Position numbers and translations under genes: made by a program. Shown piece after piece: positions 10,252-19,260 of a DNA stretch of 64,000 nucleotides (position 1 is its first letter; every line of letters begins with the position of its first letter). The notes beneath the pieces were generated by a model, which was given only the letters and a program-made list of their open reading frames with translations, did not search any database and had not been told where the DNA came from. The DNA comes from Stutzerimonas stutzeri (GTDB lineage: Bacteria; Pseudomonadota; Gammaproteobacteria; Pseudomonadales; Pseudomonadaceae): the NCBI RefSeq assembly GCF_019090095.1, contig NZ_JAGQFP010000002.1, positions 992,001-1,056,000 of the forward strand. Reading direction: 5' to 3'.

Positions 10252-13200
10252 TTGCAGCCATAATCCGATGGTCAGTAGCCAACCGCTTTCTGATCCTGCT
10301 GGCCACTTTGTTCGCGGTGGCCTGGGGTATCTGGTCGGTCAAGAACACTGCTGTCGATGCGTTGCCAGACCTTTCCGACGTTCAGGTCATCATTCGCACG
10401 CCATACCCAGGGCAGGCGCCGCAGATTGTCGAGAATCAGGTCACCTACCCGCTTACGACGACCATGCTGTCTGTTCCCGGTGCCAAAACGGTTCGCGGCT
10501 ACTCCTTCTTTGGGGACAGCTACGTGTACGTCCTGTTCGAAGACGGCACAGACCTTTATTGGGCCCGTTCACGTGTGCTGGAGTACCTGAGTCAGGTTCA
10601 GAGCCGGCTCCCTGCCGCCGCCAAACCCGCCTTGGGGCCTGACGCCACAGGTGTCGGTTGGATTTACCAATATGCCTTGGTAGACCGAACGGGCAAGCAT
10701 GACCTCTCACAGCTGCGCTCATTGCAAGATTGGTTTCTGCGCTATGAACTAAAGACACTACCCAACGTGGCGGAAGTCGCACCCATAGGCGGGATGGTCA
10801 AGCAGTACCAGGTCGTAATGGATCCTATACGGATGGCCAGCCGGGGCGTGACGCAGCAGCAGATTGCAAAGGCGATCGATGAAGCCAACCGTGAAACCGG
10901 CGGGAGTGTTCTGGAACTCGCAGAAACCGAGTTCATGGTCCGTGCGACCGGGTATCTCAAGACACTCAAAGACTTTCGAGCCATTCCTTTGCGTCTCGAC
11001 GGCGGCGTGCCAGTGACGCTAGGGGACGTTGCGCATATCCAGCTCGGCCCGGAAATGCGCCGGGGCATCAGCGAGCTTGACGGTGAAGGTGAGGTAGTCG
11101 GCGGCGTGGTGATCCTGCGGAGCGGCAAGAACGCTCGGGAAACCATCGCTGCCGTTCAGACCAAACTGGATGAGCTGAAAGCGAGCCTGCCCCAAGGCGT
11201 CGAAATCGTCACGACGTACGACCGTAGCAAGCTGATCGACAGTGCCGTTGAAAACCTCACGCACAAGCTCATCGAGGAGTTCATTGTCGTTGCGTTGGTT
11301 TGCGCGATTTTTCTGTGGCATCTGCGCTCGTCGTTGGTCGCCATCGTGTCGTTGCCGATCGGCATCCTGATTGCTTTTGTGATCATGCAGCGGCAAGGCA
11401 TCAACGCCAACATCATGTCGTTGGGTGGCATCGCGATCGCCATCGGAGCGATGGTCGATGCAGCAATCGTCATGATCGAAAACGCCCACAAGCACATTGA
11501 GGCCTGGCACAAGCGGCATCCTGACTCCACCTTGAAGGGCCAGGAGCACTGGAAGGTCATTACTGACGCGGCTGTTGAAGTGGGGCCGGCACTGTTCTTC
11601 AGCCTGCTGATCATCACGCTGTCGTTCATACCAGTGTTCACCCTGGAGGCGCAGGAAGGCCGGCTGTTCGGTCCACTGGCGTTCACCAAAACCTATGCAA
11701 TGGCAGCCGCCGCGGGCCTGTCTGTCACGCTGGTTCCGGTGCTCATGGGGTATTGGATCAGGGGCAAAATCCCTGACGAACACCGTAATCCACTCAACCG
11801 TGGCCTCATCTGGATCTACAAGCCGGCCCTGGACGCGGTACTGCGCTGGCCCAAGATGACTCTGCTGGTGGCTGTTCTGGTCTTCCTGACAGGCTTGTGG
11901 CCGGCCTCTCGCCTTGGTGGGGAGTTCTTGCCCCCGCTGGATGAAGGTGACCTCCTTTATATGCCCACTGCGCTTCCAGGCCTCTCCGCTCAGAAGGCTT
12001 CTGAGCTACTGCAGCAGACGGACCGGCTCATAAAAACGGTTCCAGAAGTTGCACACGTGTTCGGTAAGGCTGGTCGAGCCGACACCGCTACAGATCCCGC
12101 CCCGCTGGAAATGTTCGAGACGACCATTCAGTTCAAGCCGAAGGATCAATGGCGCCCTGGGATGACGCCTGACAAGCTGGTTGAGGAGTTGGATCGCACC
12201 GTACAGGTACCTGGATTAGCCAATCTGTGGATCCCGCCGATTCGAAACCGTATCGATATGCTGGCGACGGGTATCAAGAGCCCGATCGGGGTGAAAGTGT
12301 ATGGCACTGACTTGGCACAGATCGACAAAGCCACCCAGGCAGTGGAAAAAATCGCCAAAACGGTGCCTGGGGTCAGTTCGGCGCTTGCTGAGAGACTGAC
12401 CGGCGGCAGGTATATCGATGTGGATATCGATCGTGTCGCCGCCGCACGCTACGGCCTGAATATCGCGGACGTGCAATCGATCGTGGCCGGTGCCATCGGT
12501 GGTCAAACCATTGGTGAAACCGTGGAAGGGCTCGCCAGGTATCCGATCAACCTCCGCTATGGCCGCGAGTGGCGCGACTCGATATCCGATCTGCGCAACC
12601 TACCGATCTACACGCCGCAAGGCAGCCAGATCACGTTGGGGACCGTGGCCAAAGTACAGGTGACAGACGGACCGCCCATGCTTAAAAGCGAAAACGCAAG
12701 GCTGTCGGGCTGGGTTTACGTCGATGTTCGTGGCCGCGACATGGCGGCTGTGGTGGGCGATCTGAGGGAAAAGATCAGCAAAGGGGTCCAGCTCGAATCC
12801 GGCATGAGCATCAGCTATTCCGGCCAATTCGAATTCATGGAGCGAGCTAACGCGAAGCTGAAGCTCGTCGTGCCGGCTACCTTGCTCATCATTTTTGTCT
12901 TGCTCTACCTCACGTTTGGGCGCTTTGGGGAGGCGTTGCTGATCATGGCCACGCTGCCATTCGCCCTAACCGGTGGCGTCTGGTTCCTCTATTTGCTCGG
13001 GTACAACCTATCCGTAGCGACAGGAATCGGTTTCATCGCACTGGCAGGCGTTTCTGCTGAGTTCGGCGTCATTATGCTGCTGTATTTGAAGAAGGCATGG
13101 ACAGATCGGGTTAACGCTGGAGCCCATGGCGAAGGCGTACTGCTCGACGCAATCCGCGAAGGCGCTGTGCAGCGGGTGCGCCCCAAGGCCATGACCGTAG

Positions 13201-13412
13201 CAGTGATTATCGCCGGTCTGCTGCCCATCCTCTGGGGTAGCGGAACCGGCAGCGAAATCATGAGCCGCATCGCCGCGCCCATGGTGGGCGGGATGATCAC
13301 CGCCCCTTTGCTCTCCCTGTTCGTTCTGCCGGCAGCTTACCTGCTGATGCGCCGCCGGCAATTGCGAGTTACCACCCAGCAAGCAACCAACCCCACTGGA
13401 GAACATCCATGA
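10248..13412 (+). CDS. cusA: Heavy-metal RND efflux pump (CusA)
   Basis: A 1054-residue inner-membrane proton antiporter of the heavy-metal efflux RND family. Twelve helices and two large periplasmic loops are evident. The signature [16 protein letters not shown] with D404 is the proton-relay motif of HME pumps, and [13 protein letters not shown] near the N-terminus is the family hallmark. Length and neighbours (CusC, CusB, CusF) support a monovalent Cu/Ag pump rather than CzcA. It removes copper from periplasm or cytosol across the outer membrane. It overlaps the adaptor and CusF genes by four bases each. Confidence 0.95.
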   Translation: MIAAIIRWSVANRFLILLATLFAVAWGIWSVKNTAVDALPDLSDVQVIIRTPYPGQAPQIVENQVTYPLTTTMLSVPGAKTVRGYSFFGDSYVYVLFEDGTDLYWARSRVLEYLSQVQSRLPAAAKPALGPDATGVGWIYQYALVDRTGKHDLSQLRSLQDWFLRYELKTLPNVAEVAPIGGMVKQYQVVMDPIRMASRGVTQQQIAKAIDEANRETGGSVLELAETEFMVRATGYLKTLKDFRAIPLRLDGGVPVTLGDVAHIQLGPEMRRGISELDGEGEVVGGVVILRSGKNARETIAAVQTKLDELKASLPQGVEIVTTYDRSKLIDSAVENLTHKLIEEFIVVALVCAIFLWHLRSSLVAIVSLPIGILIAFVIMQRQGINANIMSLGGIAIAIGAMVDAAIVMIENAHKHIEAWHKRHPDSTLKGQEHWKVITDAAVEVGPALFFSLLIITLSFIPVFTLEAQEGRLFGPLAFTKTYAMAAAAGLSVTLVPVLMGYWIRGKIPDEHRNPLNRGLIWIYKPALDAVLRWPKMTLLVAVLVFLTGLWPASRLGGEFLPPLDEGDLLYMPTALPGLSAQKASELLQQTDRLIKTVPEVAHVFGKAGRADTATDPAPLEMFETTIQFKPKDQWRPGMTPDKLVEELDRTVQVPGLANLWIPPIRNRIDMLATGIKSPIGVKVYGTDLAQIDKATQAVEKIAKTVPGVSSALAERLTGGRYIDVDIDRVAAARYGLNIADVQSIVAGAIGGQTIGETVEGLARYPINLRYGREWRDSISDLRNLPIYTPQGSQITLGTVAKVQVTDGPPMLKSENARLSGWVYVDVRGRDMAAVVGDLREKISKGVQLESGMSISYSGQFEFMERANAKLKLVVPATLLIIFVLLYLTFGRFGEALLIMATLPFALTGGVWFLYLLGYNLSVATGIGFIALAGVSAEFGVIMLLYLKKAWTDRVNAGAHGEGVLLDAIREGAVQRVRPKAMTVAVIIAGLLPILWGSGTGSEIMSRIAAPMVGGMITAPLLSLFVLPAAYLLMRRRQLRVTTQQATNPTGEHP

Positions 13413-13765
13413 ACATTAAGCACATCACCCTTGCCTCACTCTTCCTGGTGCCAGTCGCCTATGCCGCCGACAAGGAGCCAATGGACGGCATGCCGATGGA
13501 TCACAAAGGCATGAACATGCCAATGGACCAGAAGTCGGCGGGACAGACCGCTACAGCCATCGGCACAGTCAAGAAAGTAAACACCGAGAGCGGCACCGTG
13601 ACCATTGCACACGGCCCGGTCGAAGCGCTGGGTTGGCCTTCTATGACGATGGGCTTCAAAGCGAAGCCTGATCAGCTCCAAACGCTGAAAGAAGGGGACC
13701 AGGTCGAATTCGAGTTCTCCTCGAAAGGTATGGATTCCACCATTACGCGCATCGAAAAGCAGTAA
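13409..13765 (+). CDS. cusF: Periplasmic Cu(I)/Ag(I) metallochaperone (CusF-like)
   Basis: A 118-residue protein with signal peptide ([12 protein letters not shown]), a Met/His-rich linker ([17 protein letters not shown]) and a CusF OB fold. The key copper-site pattern is [16 protein letters not shown] (His, Trp, Met, Met). It delivers Cu(I)/Ag(I) to the CusCBA pump. It is the last gene of the operon, overlaps cusA by four bases and is followed by a strong hairpin. Confidence 0.93.
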   Translation: MNIKHITLASLFLVPVAYAADKEPMDGMPMDHKGMNMPMDQKSAGQTATAIGTVKKVNTESGTVTIAHGPVEALGWPSMTMGFKAKPDQLQTLKEGDQVEFEFSSKGMDSTITRIEKQ

Positions 13766-13776
13766 AGAGCAGAAAG

Positions 13777-13800
13777 CGACCGCCGCAGGCGCGGCGGTCG
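13777..13800 (+). terminator. Hairpin terminator of the cus operon
   Basis: 10-bp perfect GC-rich stem CGACCGCCGC / GCGGCGGTCG with an AGGC loop, 11 bases after the cusF stop. No T-run follows. Confidence 0.65.
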
Positions 13801-13822
13801 TACCAACACGAGAATGAAGCGA

Positions 13823-13836
13823 TTACCGCTTTGTAA
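13823..13836. promoter_or_regulatory. Putative CopR box upstream of a PtrA-like gene
   Basis: TTACC-gctt-TGTAA, one mismatch from the island palindrome, about 72 bp before the PtrA-like gene and just after the cus terminator. Confidence 0.6.
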
Positions 13837-13907
13837 CCTTGGCAACAGCTTCTTGTAAGTAGCAAGCCTTTAATCTACAGGCATCAACTAACCAAGAGGT
13901 GCAAACC

Positions 13908-14225
13908 ATGAACCGCATAACCAAAGTAATCGTTCCTTTTATTCTGACCGTTGCTTCCTCGCTTGCAATGGCCGAAGGCGGAAGCGAACGTACGCTGAAT
14001 CGCTTAAATGACTCGGCAGGAGCAAAGCCCACCCTTAAGGAGCTTGTCAAAGAGGGTCAAGTGCTGAGCATCGCACCTGCAGGGGCGACCGGCACGACTC
14101 GAATGATTCAAAACTATAGAACTAGTGCCCAAGTCCAGACGTATGAGATGAAGGTCAAGACCCCCGACGGGAAGATCCATACGGTAGAGTTCCTGAGCAC
14201 CCCAGTTGGCGTGAACAATGGCTAA
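13908..14225 (+). CDS. PtrA-like small periplasmic copper-induced protein
   Basis: A 105-residue protein with signal peptide. After cleavage the N-terminus reads EGGSERTLNRL, the signature of the PtrA N-terminal domain (PtrA of P. aeruginosa is a copper-inducible CopRS target). The C-terminal half (QTYEMKVKTPDGK, VEFLST) looks like a small beta domain. I chose the ATG at 13908, eight bases after a GAGG site, over the upstream GTG at 13899. A CopR-like box lies 72 bp upstream. It heads a cluster of three small genes. Function unknown; a periplasmic copper-binding or signalling role is inferred. Confidence 0.75.
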   Translation: MNRITKVIVPFILTVASSLAMAEGGSERTLNRLNDSAGAKPTLKELVKEGQVLSIAPAGATGTTRMIQNYRTSAQVQTYEMKVKTPDGKIHTVEFLSTPVGVNNG

Positions 14226-14257
14226 TCTGCCAAGCTTAATATCCGAGGGATAGTTAG

Positions 14258-14515
14258 ATGAGCAGCATAATATCCAAGATTAAAAGCGTACTGCAGCGCA
14301 ATCCGGTCGTAACGGGGTTAACCGCAGCTGTGGTTGGCTACATGCTACTGAACCAAAGCACTGCGGCGTTGGCAACAACGCTGCCAAGCCTGCTCTTTCT
14401 CTTGCCCTGCTTGTTGATGATGGTCGTATGCATGAAGCATATGTCTAGCGGTAAGTGCGACAAGCCCAAGGAGCCCAACGTTGGCGAAAACACCTTGTTA
14501 AGCAAAAGCGAATAA
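14258..14515 (+). CDS. Small membrane protein with Cys/Met tail (unknown)
   Basis: An 85-residue protein with one or two hydrophobic helices (about residues 18-35 and 38-57) and a C-terminal stretch CMKHMSSGKC that could bind metal. A GAGGG ribosome-binding site precedes the ATG. It lies between a PtrA-like gene and a Met-rich periplasmic protein, apparently in one transcript. I do not recognise a named family. Confidence 0.6.
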   Translation: MSSIISKIKSVLQRNPVVTGLTAAVVGYMLLNQSTAALATTLPSLLFLLPCLLMMVVCMKHMSSGKCDKPKEPNVGENTLLSKSE

Positions 14516-14538
14516 CCCACTGAACTTGGAGATTTAAC

Positions 14539-14769
14539 ATGCGAAAGGCCATCACCGTTACAGCAATCGCAATCACCTTGGCGAGCGGACTGAGTTTCGC
14601 AGCGGCAGATAAAGCGGACCAAAGCCATTCAGAAACCGGCATGATGAGCGGCGACAAGCATATGGAAATGATGGGTGACATGCGTGGAATGATGAAAGAG
14701 TGTCGTGAGATGATGGGGGCCGCCAAAGCCGACCACTCGCAAAATGGCGAAAATCCAGACGCAGCATAG
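14539..14769 (+). CDS. Small Met/His-rich periplasmic protein (unknown)
   Basis: A 76-residue protein with a signal peptide ending near AAA. The mature chain is rich in Met and His (HMEMMGDMRGMMKE, REMMGA), a composition typical of periplasmic Cu(I) binders. A GGAG site precedes the ATG. It is the last gene before a strong rho-independent terminator. Likely copper buffering, by composition and context only. Confidence 0.65.
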   Translation: MRKAITVTAIAITLASGLSFAAADKADQSHSETGMMSGDKHMEMMGDMRGMMKECREMMGAAKADHSQNGENPDAA

Positions 14770-14797
14770 GATATGAGGGTGTGAGTAACAATGATCG

Positions 14798-14829
14798 AAG
14801 CAGGTGGGGGGTGCCCCACCTGCTTTTTT
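14798..14829 (+). terminator. Rho-independent terminator between small copper genes and the sensor kinase
   Basis: 12-bp stem AAGCAGGTGGGG / CCCCACCTGCTT with a four-base loop and six Ts (14824-14829). It ends 30 bases before the kinase start, so the kinase is either read through at low level or has its own promoter. Confidence 0.85.
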
Positions 14830-14859
14830 GTGCTTGATGGCCTAACCAGGACCGTACTG

Positions 14860-16233
14860 ATGGGAAAAGTGTCACTGACGAGCAGAATGGCGATAGCTTT
14901 CATGCTCGTGGTTACGGTTGTGCTGCTGGCGGCCGCAATCAGCTTTAATTATTTTTGTCAGCTCCATTTCGAACGCAAAGATGCACAAGTGCTTAATGAA
15001 AAGGCCGCTGCAGTAGAGCGTACGCTACTCAACAGCTCAGCATTCGGGCCTGAGACCGCTTCAAGGATCGATGCCGTTATTGAGCACTCCTTTGGCTTCG
15101 CGACTGCGGTTGTAGTAGACGGTAAGACGGTTTACTCCCATCACAATCTGTCTGAGAGCTTGCTACCTCTTGTCACAGACATCCAAGAGGAACGCTGGAC
15201 GGTAAGTTTCGGTGGCCACCAGTACAGCGGAATTACCAGAAAAGTAAATCGGTGGGTAGAAGGGCAGGACACTGTTATCTATTTGGCTTTGGATGTAACG
15301 CACCGAATCCACTTCTTCGATATGATTCAGCAGTGGTTTGCTTATACGCTTGTCGTTAGTGCACTTCTGAGTGGCGCGTTAGGTGTTGTTCTGATCAGGA
15401 AAGGCTTAAAACCAATAGACGAACTGTCCAAGACTTCTTCTACGGTAACCGCCCACTGCTTAGATACCAGAATTCCTACCGAGTCGGTGCCAGGCGAGCT
15501 GCATGAACTCGTAGACAACTTCAACGAAATGCTTTCGCGCTTGGACGACTCTTTTCTCAGATTGTCAGGTTTCTCAGCGGATATCGCGCATGAGCTAAGA
15601 ACGCCGCTGAACAGCATGCTTACCCAAATGGAGGTCGCGCTCTTGCGCGACCGCGAGAATACCGACTACAAAGACATTTTGTATTCCGCCCTCGAAGAAC
15701 TTAGGCGCATGTCAAAGATGGTCGATGACATGCTATTCCTCGCCAAGGCGGACAACGGGAAGATTACGCCCAATGCCGAAGATGCCAGCATGGCTGAGAT
15801 TACCGCGAGCGTTATCGAATATTACGAGCTTGCAGCCGAGGACAAAAAGGTAGAAATCGCGCTTTCAGGCGATGGATCGGTACATGGCGATAAATCGATG
15901 CTGAGACGGGCCGTCTCAAACATAGTCTCTAACGCAGTTCGATATGCAGAGGAAGGCAGCACCATCAGCGTTGAAATAAGCGAGAGCGGTGGCTCGGTTT
16001 GCACAGCCATATCCAACCGAGGCACAACGATTCCAGCCGAGCTTCAGGCCCGAGTGTTTGATCGATTCTATAGGGTCGACACCGCAAGGCGCGAAGGAAC
16101 CACCATGAATGCGGGCCTCGGCATGGCTATCACTCGTTCGATAGTCGAAGCGCACAAAGGGCGCATCGCTTGCGAATCAGCTGAGGGGCATACGACTTTC
16201 ACAATGACGCTTCCAAAGCTTATGTCTAGTTAA
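14860..16233 (+). CDS. copS: Heavy-metal sensor histidine kinase (CopS/CusS-like), unpaired
   Basis: A 457-residue membrane kinase: TM1 (about 8-30), a periplasmic sensor region, TM2 (about 155-180), HAMP, HisKA with H244 in DIAHELRTPLNS, and HATPase with GLGMAITRSIVEAH. The ATG at 14860 is preceded by AGGA. A longer frame from 14791 runs through the terminator stem and is rejected. No response regulator is adjacent; the nearest unpaired one is the CopR-like gene about 15 kb away, which I infer to be its partner. The kinase should sense periplasmic copper or silver. Confidence 0.85.
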   Translation: MGKVSLTSRMAIAFMLVVTVVLLAAAISFNYFCQLHFERKDAQVLNEKAAAVERTLLNSSAFGPETASRIDAVIEHSFGFATAVVVDGKTVYSHHNLSESLLPLVTDIQEERWTVSFGGHQYSGITRKVNRWVEGQDTVIYLALDVTHRIHFFDMIQQWFAYTLVVSALLSGALGVVLIRKGLKPIDELSKTSSTVTAHCLDTRIPTESVPGELHELVDNFNEMLSRLDDSFLRLSGFSADIAHELRTPLNSMLTQMEVALLRDRENTDYKDILYSALEELRRMSKMVDDMLFLAKADNGKITPNAEDASMAEITASVIEYYELAAEDKKVEIALSGDGSVHGDKSMLRRAVSNIVSNAVRYAEEGSTISVEISESGGSVCTAISNRGTTIPAELQARVFDRFYRVDTARREGTTMNAGLGMAITRSIVEAHKGRIACESAEGHTTFTMTLPKLMSS

Positions 16234-16338
16234 TGGCAGAGTGCCAGCAACGACCCTGACCTACGCTCATAGAAACGCCAGGCTGAACCGAAAGAGGCCG
16301 AGACTTTCGAAGCTGTATGTTTGGTTCTGGAGGTTCCC

Positions 16339-18006
16339 GTGCAAGCGTCCTCATCGAGAAAATGCGGTACGACAGCCGCAGCGCTCAACGAAGCGTGCTT
16401 CTGCGTAAGCCTAGATCAAGCTGCGCTCGTAAACTCATTGACCGAACAGCTTGGGAATTCAGAGCTGTCGGAGCTATTGAAGTCACGTTGCCCTCATGTG
16501 TTTGCAGCACGACCGGTCTTTGTTTCATCCTTGCGGCTGCGCCAGGTTAATGAGGTTATTCAGGCCATCGAGCAGACCGTGAGCTCGCCCGGTTGGCGTG
16601 AGCATGCTCTGGATTCTGCACCTCCTATTGCCCGACACGATCCTCGGGGCGCGCGCGGCGTCTTCTTTGGCTACGACTTCCATCTGGATGATGACAAGCT
16701 TGGGCTCATCGAAATAAACACAAATGCGGGCGGAGCGATGCTAAACGTATTGCTCGCCCGCGCGCAGCGTAGTTGTTGCAGCGGCGTAGTCGGGCTTTCG
16801 CCAGGTCAGGAAGGACCCGGCGGCTTCGAGCGTTCGATTCTGGATATGTTCGCCCAGGAATGGTCTACGAGCGGCGAGCCACGTCCGCTCACGCGCGTGG
16901 TGATCTTGGATGAAAGCCCACAAGCCCAATACCTGTATCCGGAGTTCCTTCTTTTTCAGCGGTTATTCGAGTCAGCAGGAATCGACTGCCTAATCGCGGA
17001 CCCAGCCGATCTGGCCTTTCACAACGAGTGCCTCTTGGTCGACGGGAAGCCTGTGGATCTCGTCTACAACCGACTCACCGATTTCTATCTGGAAGGCGAC
17101 AATTGCAGCGCGCTGCGCAGCGCTTATTTGGCTGATGTCGTGACGGTAACGCCACATCCTCAGGCCTATGCCCTTTATGCCGACAAACGCCGGTTGGTTG
17201 ACCTAACCAACGCACGTTTTTTGGAAGAGATTGGCGTCGATCAGCAAGTCCGAGCCGTATTGGCCCAGTACGTCCCGCTTACGGTTCCTGTCGAGCATCG
17301 CAATGCGGAGCACCTCTGGCAAAACCGCCGTAGCCTCTTTTTCAAGCCTGTCAGCGGTTTTGGTAGTCGCGGTGCGTACCGAGGAGACAAGCTCACCAAG
17401 CGGGTTTGGGAAGAAATCATTGGCGGAAACTACTTGGCCCAGTCCCTTATAGCTCCTGGCGAGCGTAGAACCGTCGCCGACCCTCAGGTACGACCAATGA
17501 AGTTTGACCTGCGCGCGTACGCTTATGCTGGCGAGGTGCAGTGGAACGCTGCCAGGGTCTACCAAGGCCAAACGACCAACTTTCGAACGGAGGGGGGCGG
17601 CTTTGCTCCTGTGTTTACCTTAGGCGAGGAAGAGGAGCTGGCCGGTTCCACAAAGCAACTATCGCACGCCTCGTTCACTTTCTTGCTCGACGAAACCGGA
17701 GCCATAGAAAAGCTGCCGCACCCGCTCTATCTCGCGTTGGTTCGAGCCGAAAGGGCTACTTCGAAGCTTGCCGGTAAGCGTTTTCGATTGGCGGACTGGT
17801 ATGTGGCAATGGAAGACGGCCAACCGTCTAAGGTCATCCGAGAGTGGTACGGGTGGGTAGCGTTCGACGCAGATGGCGGTTACCACCCTGAACGTGGTTC
17901 GCCGAAAAACGACGAGTCGGATAGTGATGACAATGTAGATTCAACCGCTCTACCGACACGGGAAGAACACGATCGAATTGAGGGACTGTTGTTTAAAAGC
18001 GAGTGA
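16339..18006 (+). CDS. ATP-grasp-like enzyme of unknown function
   Basis: A 555-residue soluble protein. It has ATP-grasp-like features: an EINTNAGG motif with E125 and N127/N129, then K336 in FFKPVSGFGSRG, then K388/R392 in MKFDLRAY and TTNFRTEGGGF from 412. The metal-binding ExN-type motif comes before the lysine/glycine-loop motifs, an order suggesting a circularly permuted fold. The GTG at 16339 follows a GGAGG site at the right spacing, so I prefer it to the TTG at 16321. It lies downstream of the copS-like kinase. ATP-grasp enzymes join carboxylates to amines or thiols; a peptide or chelator ligase is possible, but the substrate is unknown. Confidence 0.6.
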   Translation: MQASSSRKCGTTAAALNEACFCVSLDQAALVNSLTEQLGNSELSELLKSRCPHVFAARPVFVSSLRLRQVNEVIQAIEQTVSSPGWREHALDSAPPIARHDPRGARGVFFGYDFHLDDDKLGLIEINTNAGGAMLNVLLARAQRSCCSGVVGLSPGQEGPGGFERSILDMFAQEWSTSGEPRPLTRVVILDESPQAQYLYPEFLLFQRLFESAGIDCLIADPADLAFHNECLLVDGKPVDLVYNRLTDFYLEGDNCSALRSAYLADVVTVTPHPQAYALYADKRRLVDLTNARFLEEIGVDQQVRAVLAQYVPLTVPVEHRNAEHLWQNRRSLFFKPVSGFGSRGAYRGDKLTKRVWEEIIGGNYLAQSLIAPGERRTVADPQVRPMKFDLRAYAYAGEVQWNAARVYQGQTTNFRTEGGGFAPVFTLGEEEELAGSTKQLSHASFTFLLDETGAIEKLPHPLYLALVRAERATSKLAGKRFRLADWYVAMEDGQPSKVIREWYGWVAFDADGGYHPERGSPKNDESDSDDNVDSTALPTREEHDRIEGLLFKSE

Positions 18007-18068
18007 GAGCCTGTCTCGCACAGCCCAGAGGTTCCTTACGGGCGCAGAGCCAAAGGAAGATTGCTTTT

Positions 18069-18482
18069 TCACTCACCTTTCAGGGCCATCATTAAACCCT
18101 TGAATGCGCCGTTCAGCCGAGTAAATGCAGCCTGGAAACGAATCGAATTTTCCGCATATTTTGCTTGTTCAACCTGAACGTCGACTGTGTTCTGATCAAG
18201 CGACGGTTGATTGGGAACCCTGTAGAGTAGGGCCGCATCGCTAAGAGTAACCTCCAAGCCACCAGTATTTATATGACTCTGGTTAGTTTTGGCCAGTGAA
18301 AACTCAGTGTTAATTGCCTGCTTGTTTTGAGCGGCAAGCACCGAGGCAAAATTCAAATCCCTGGCTTTGAAATTGGGTGTATCAGCATTGGCTATATTGT
18401 TGCTCAGCACCTCTGCTCTTTTGGCAGTGTAGAGGAGCGTTTTTTCTGGCCCGCCTACAGCCTTTTCGAAACTAATCCTCAT
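18069..18482 (-). CDS. flgB: Orphan flagellar basal-body rod protein FlgB
   Basis: A 137-residue protein, full length for FlgB. The N-terminal helix holds the rod-protein signature LSNNIANADTPNFKARDL, and the C-terminal helix (VEQAKYAENSIRFQAAFTRLN) matches the family. FlgB forms the proximal rod of the flagellum. No other flagellar gene is nearby; it lies alone between a metal-island ATP-grasp gene and a PtrA-like gene. The ATG at 18482 has an AGGA site six bases upstream. It is probably an extra copy beside the normal flg operon elsewhere. Confidence 0.88.
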   Translation of the reverse strand: MRISFEKAVGGPEKTLLYTAKRAEVLSNNIANADTPNFKARDLNFASVLAAQNKQAINTEFSLAKTNQSHINTGGLEVTLSDAALLYRVPNQPSLDQNTVDVQVEQAKYAENSIRFQAAFTRLNGAFKGLMMALKGE

Positions 18483-18552
18483 CAACGATCCTATCAAGTT
18501 GGGAGAAAACCAGTGCTGATCAGAATTACGTCGATCAGCCCCATAGGATTTA

Positions 18553-18578
18553 CGCCCGACCTGGCACCTGGTCGGGCG
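18553..18578 (-). terminator. Hairpin between a PtrA-like gene and flgB
   Basis: 9-bp perfect stem CGCCCGACC / GGTCGGGCG with an 8-base loop, 50 bases after the PtrA-like stop. It separates that gene from flgB on the same strand. Confidence 0.6.
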
Positions 18579-18629
18579 GTGCAGAGCCAGAGAGCGTTGT
18601 AATCGTAATCCTGGAAGAGTAGAGAATTA

Positions 18630-18989
18630 TTACTGATGACACTCCCTATCAGCCGTCATCAGCTTATGCTCGCGAATCATTTGTTCCAGTACGTCGTCTA
18701 CCAATTTGTCGTGCTTCTCCATCCAAGCCAAATGCTCCTCGGTAGAGACGTTTGGTCCTGGATGATCTTTATGGAGCTGGCTCATCATTTCTTCGAGCAT
18801 TCCCATATGTTCTTTCATATGCATTTGGCGCTCGCAGACTGGCGCTTTCTCTGCTTGAACCAAAACCGCTTCAGCTTTATCGCGCAGTTGCTGAAGGCGC
18901 TCGAGAGTGCGGTCGCTTCCTCCTTCAGCCAAAGCCATGGGAGACAGCATCAGCGATCCGACAAGGTAAAAAGGTATCAACGATTTCAT
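18630..18989 (-). CDS. PtrA-like Met/His-rich periplasmic protein
   Basis: A 119-residue protein with signal peptide. The mature N-terminus is EGGSDRTLERL, the PtrA-type signature shared with two other small proteins here. The rest is helical and rich in His, Met and Glu (RQMHMKEHMGMLEEMMSQLHKDH; two Cys). A GGAGG site precedes the ATG and a perfect CopR box lies about 140 bp upstream. A periplasmic copper-binding role is inferred from composition and regulation. Confidence 0.75.
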   Translation of the reverse strand: MKSLIPFYLVGSLMLSPMALAEGGSDRTLERLQQLRDKAEAVLVQAEKAPVCERQMHMKEHMGMLEEMMSQLHKDHPGPNVSTEEHLAWMEKHDKLVDDVLEQMIREHKLMTADRECHQ

Positions 18990-19128
18990 AGAGGTGACCT
19001 CCGTAGTGAAAGCTGCGGCCGTTGCTACTGAGCCTGTTTCAATGGACTAGAACCATTTTATGCCGTGTCTTGGACCATCTACTTCTGCAGATTAGTTAAT
19101 CTACCCTGTCATGAAGCTGAGCTAGTGA

Positions 19129-19142
19129 TTACATTTTTGTAA
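19129..19142. promoter_or_regulatory. Putative CopR box upstream of a PtrA-like gene
   Basis: Perfect palindrome TTACA-tttt-TGTAA, about 140 bp upstream of the PtrA-like gene that starts at 18989. Confidence 0.75.
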
Positions 19143-19260
19143 GCTATCGGTTTTTTGACCGAGCGGCCGCTCACCCGCATAAACTGGTAGCTCATTACCA
19201 GAAATCACCAGCACGGGTATTTCATCCCAAGCCAGCTCGATCAACCGGTAATAGCCGGCG

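Noticed and set aside
14791..14859. Upstream start for the sensor kinase
   Set aside because: The extension would be coded by the terminator stem and T-run; the ATG at 14860 has a proper ribosome-binding site.
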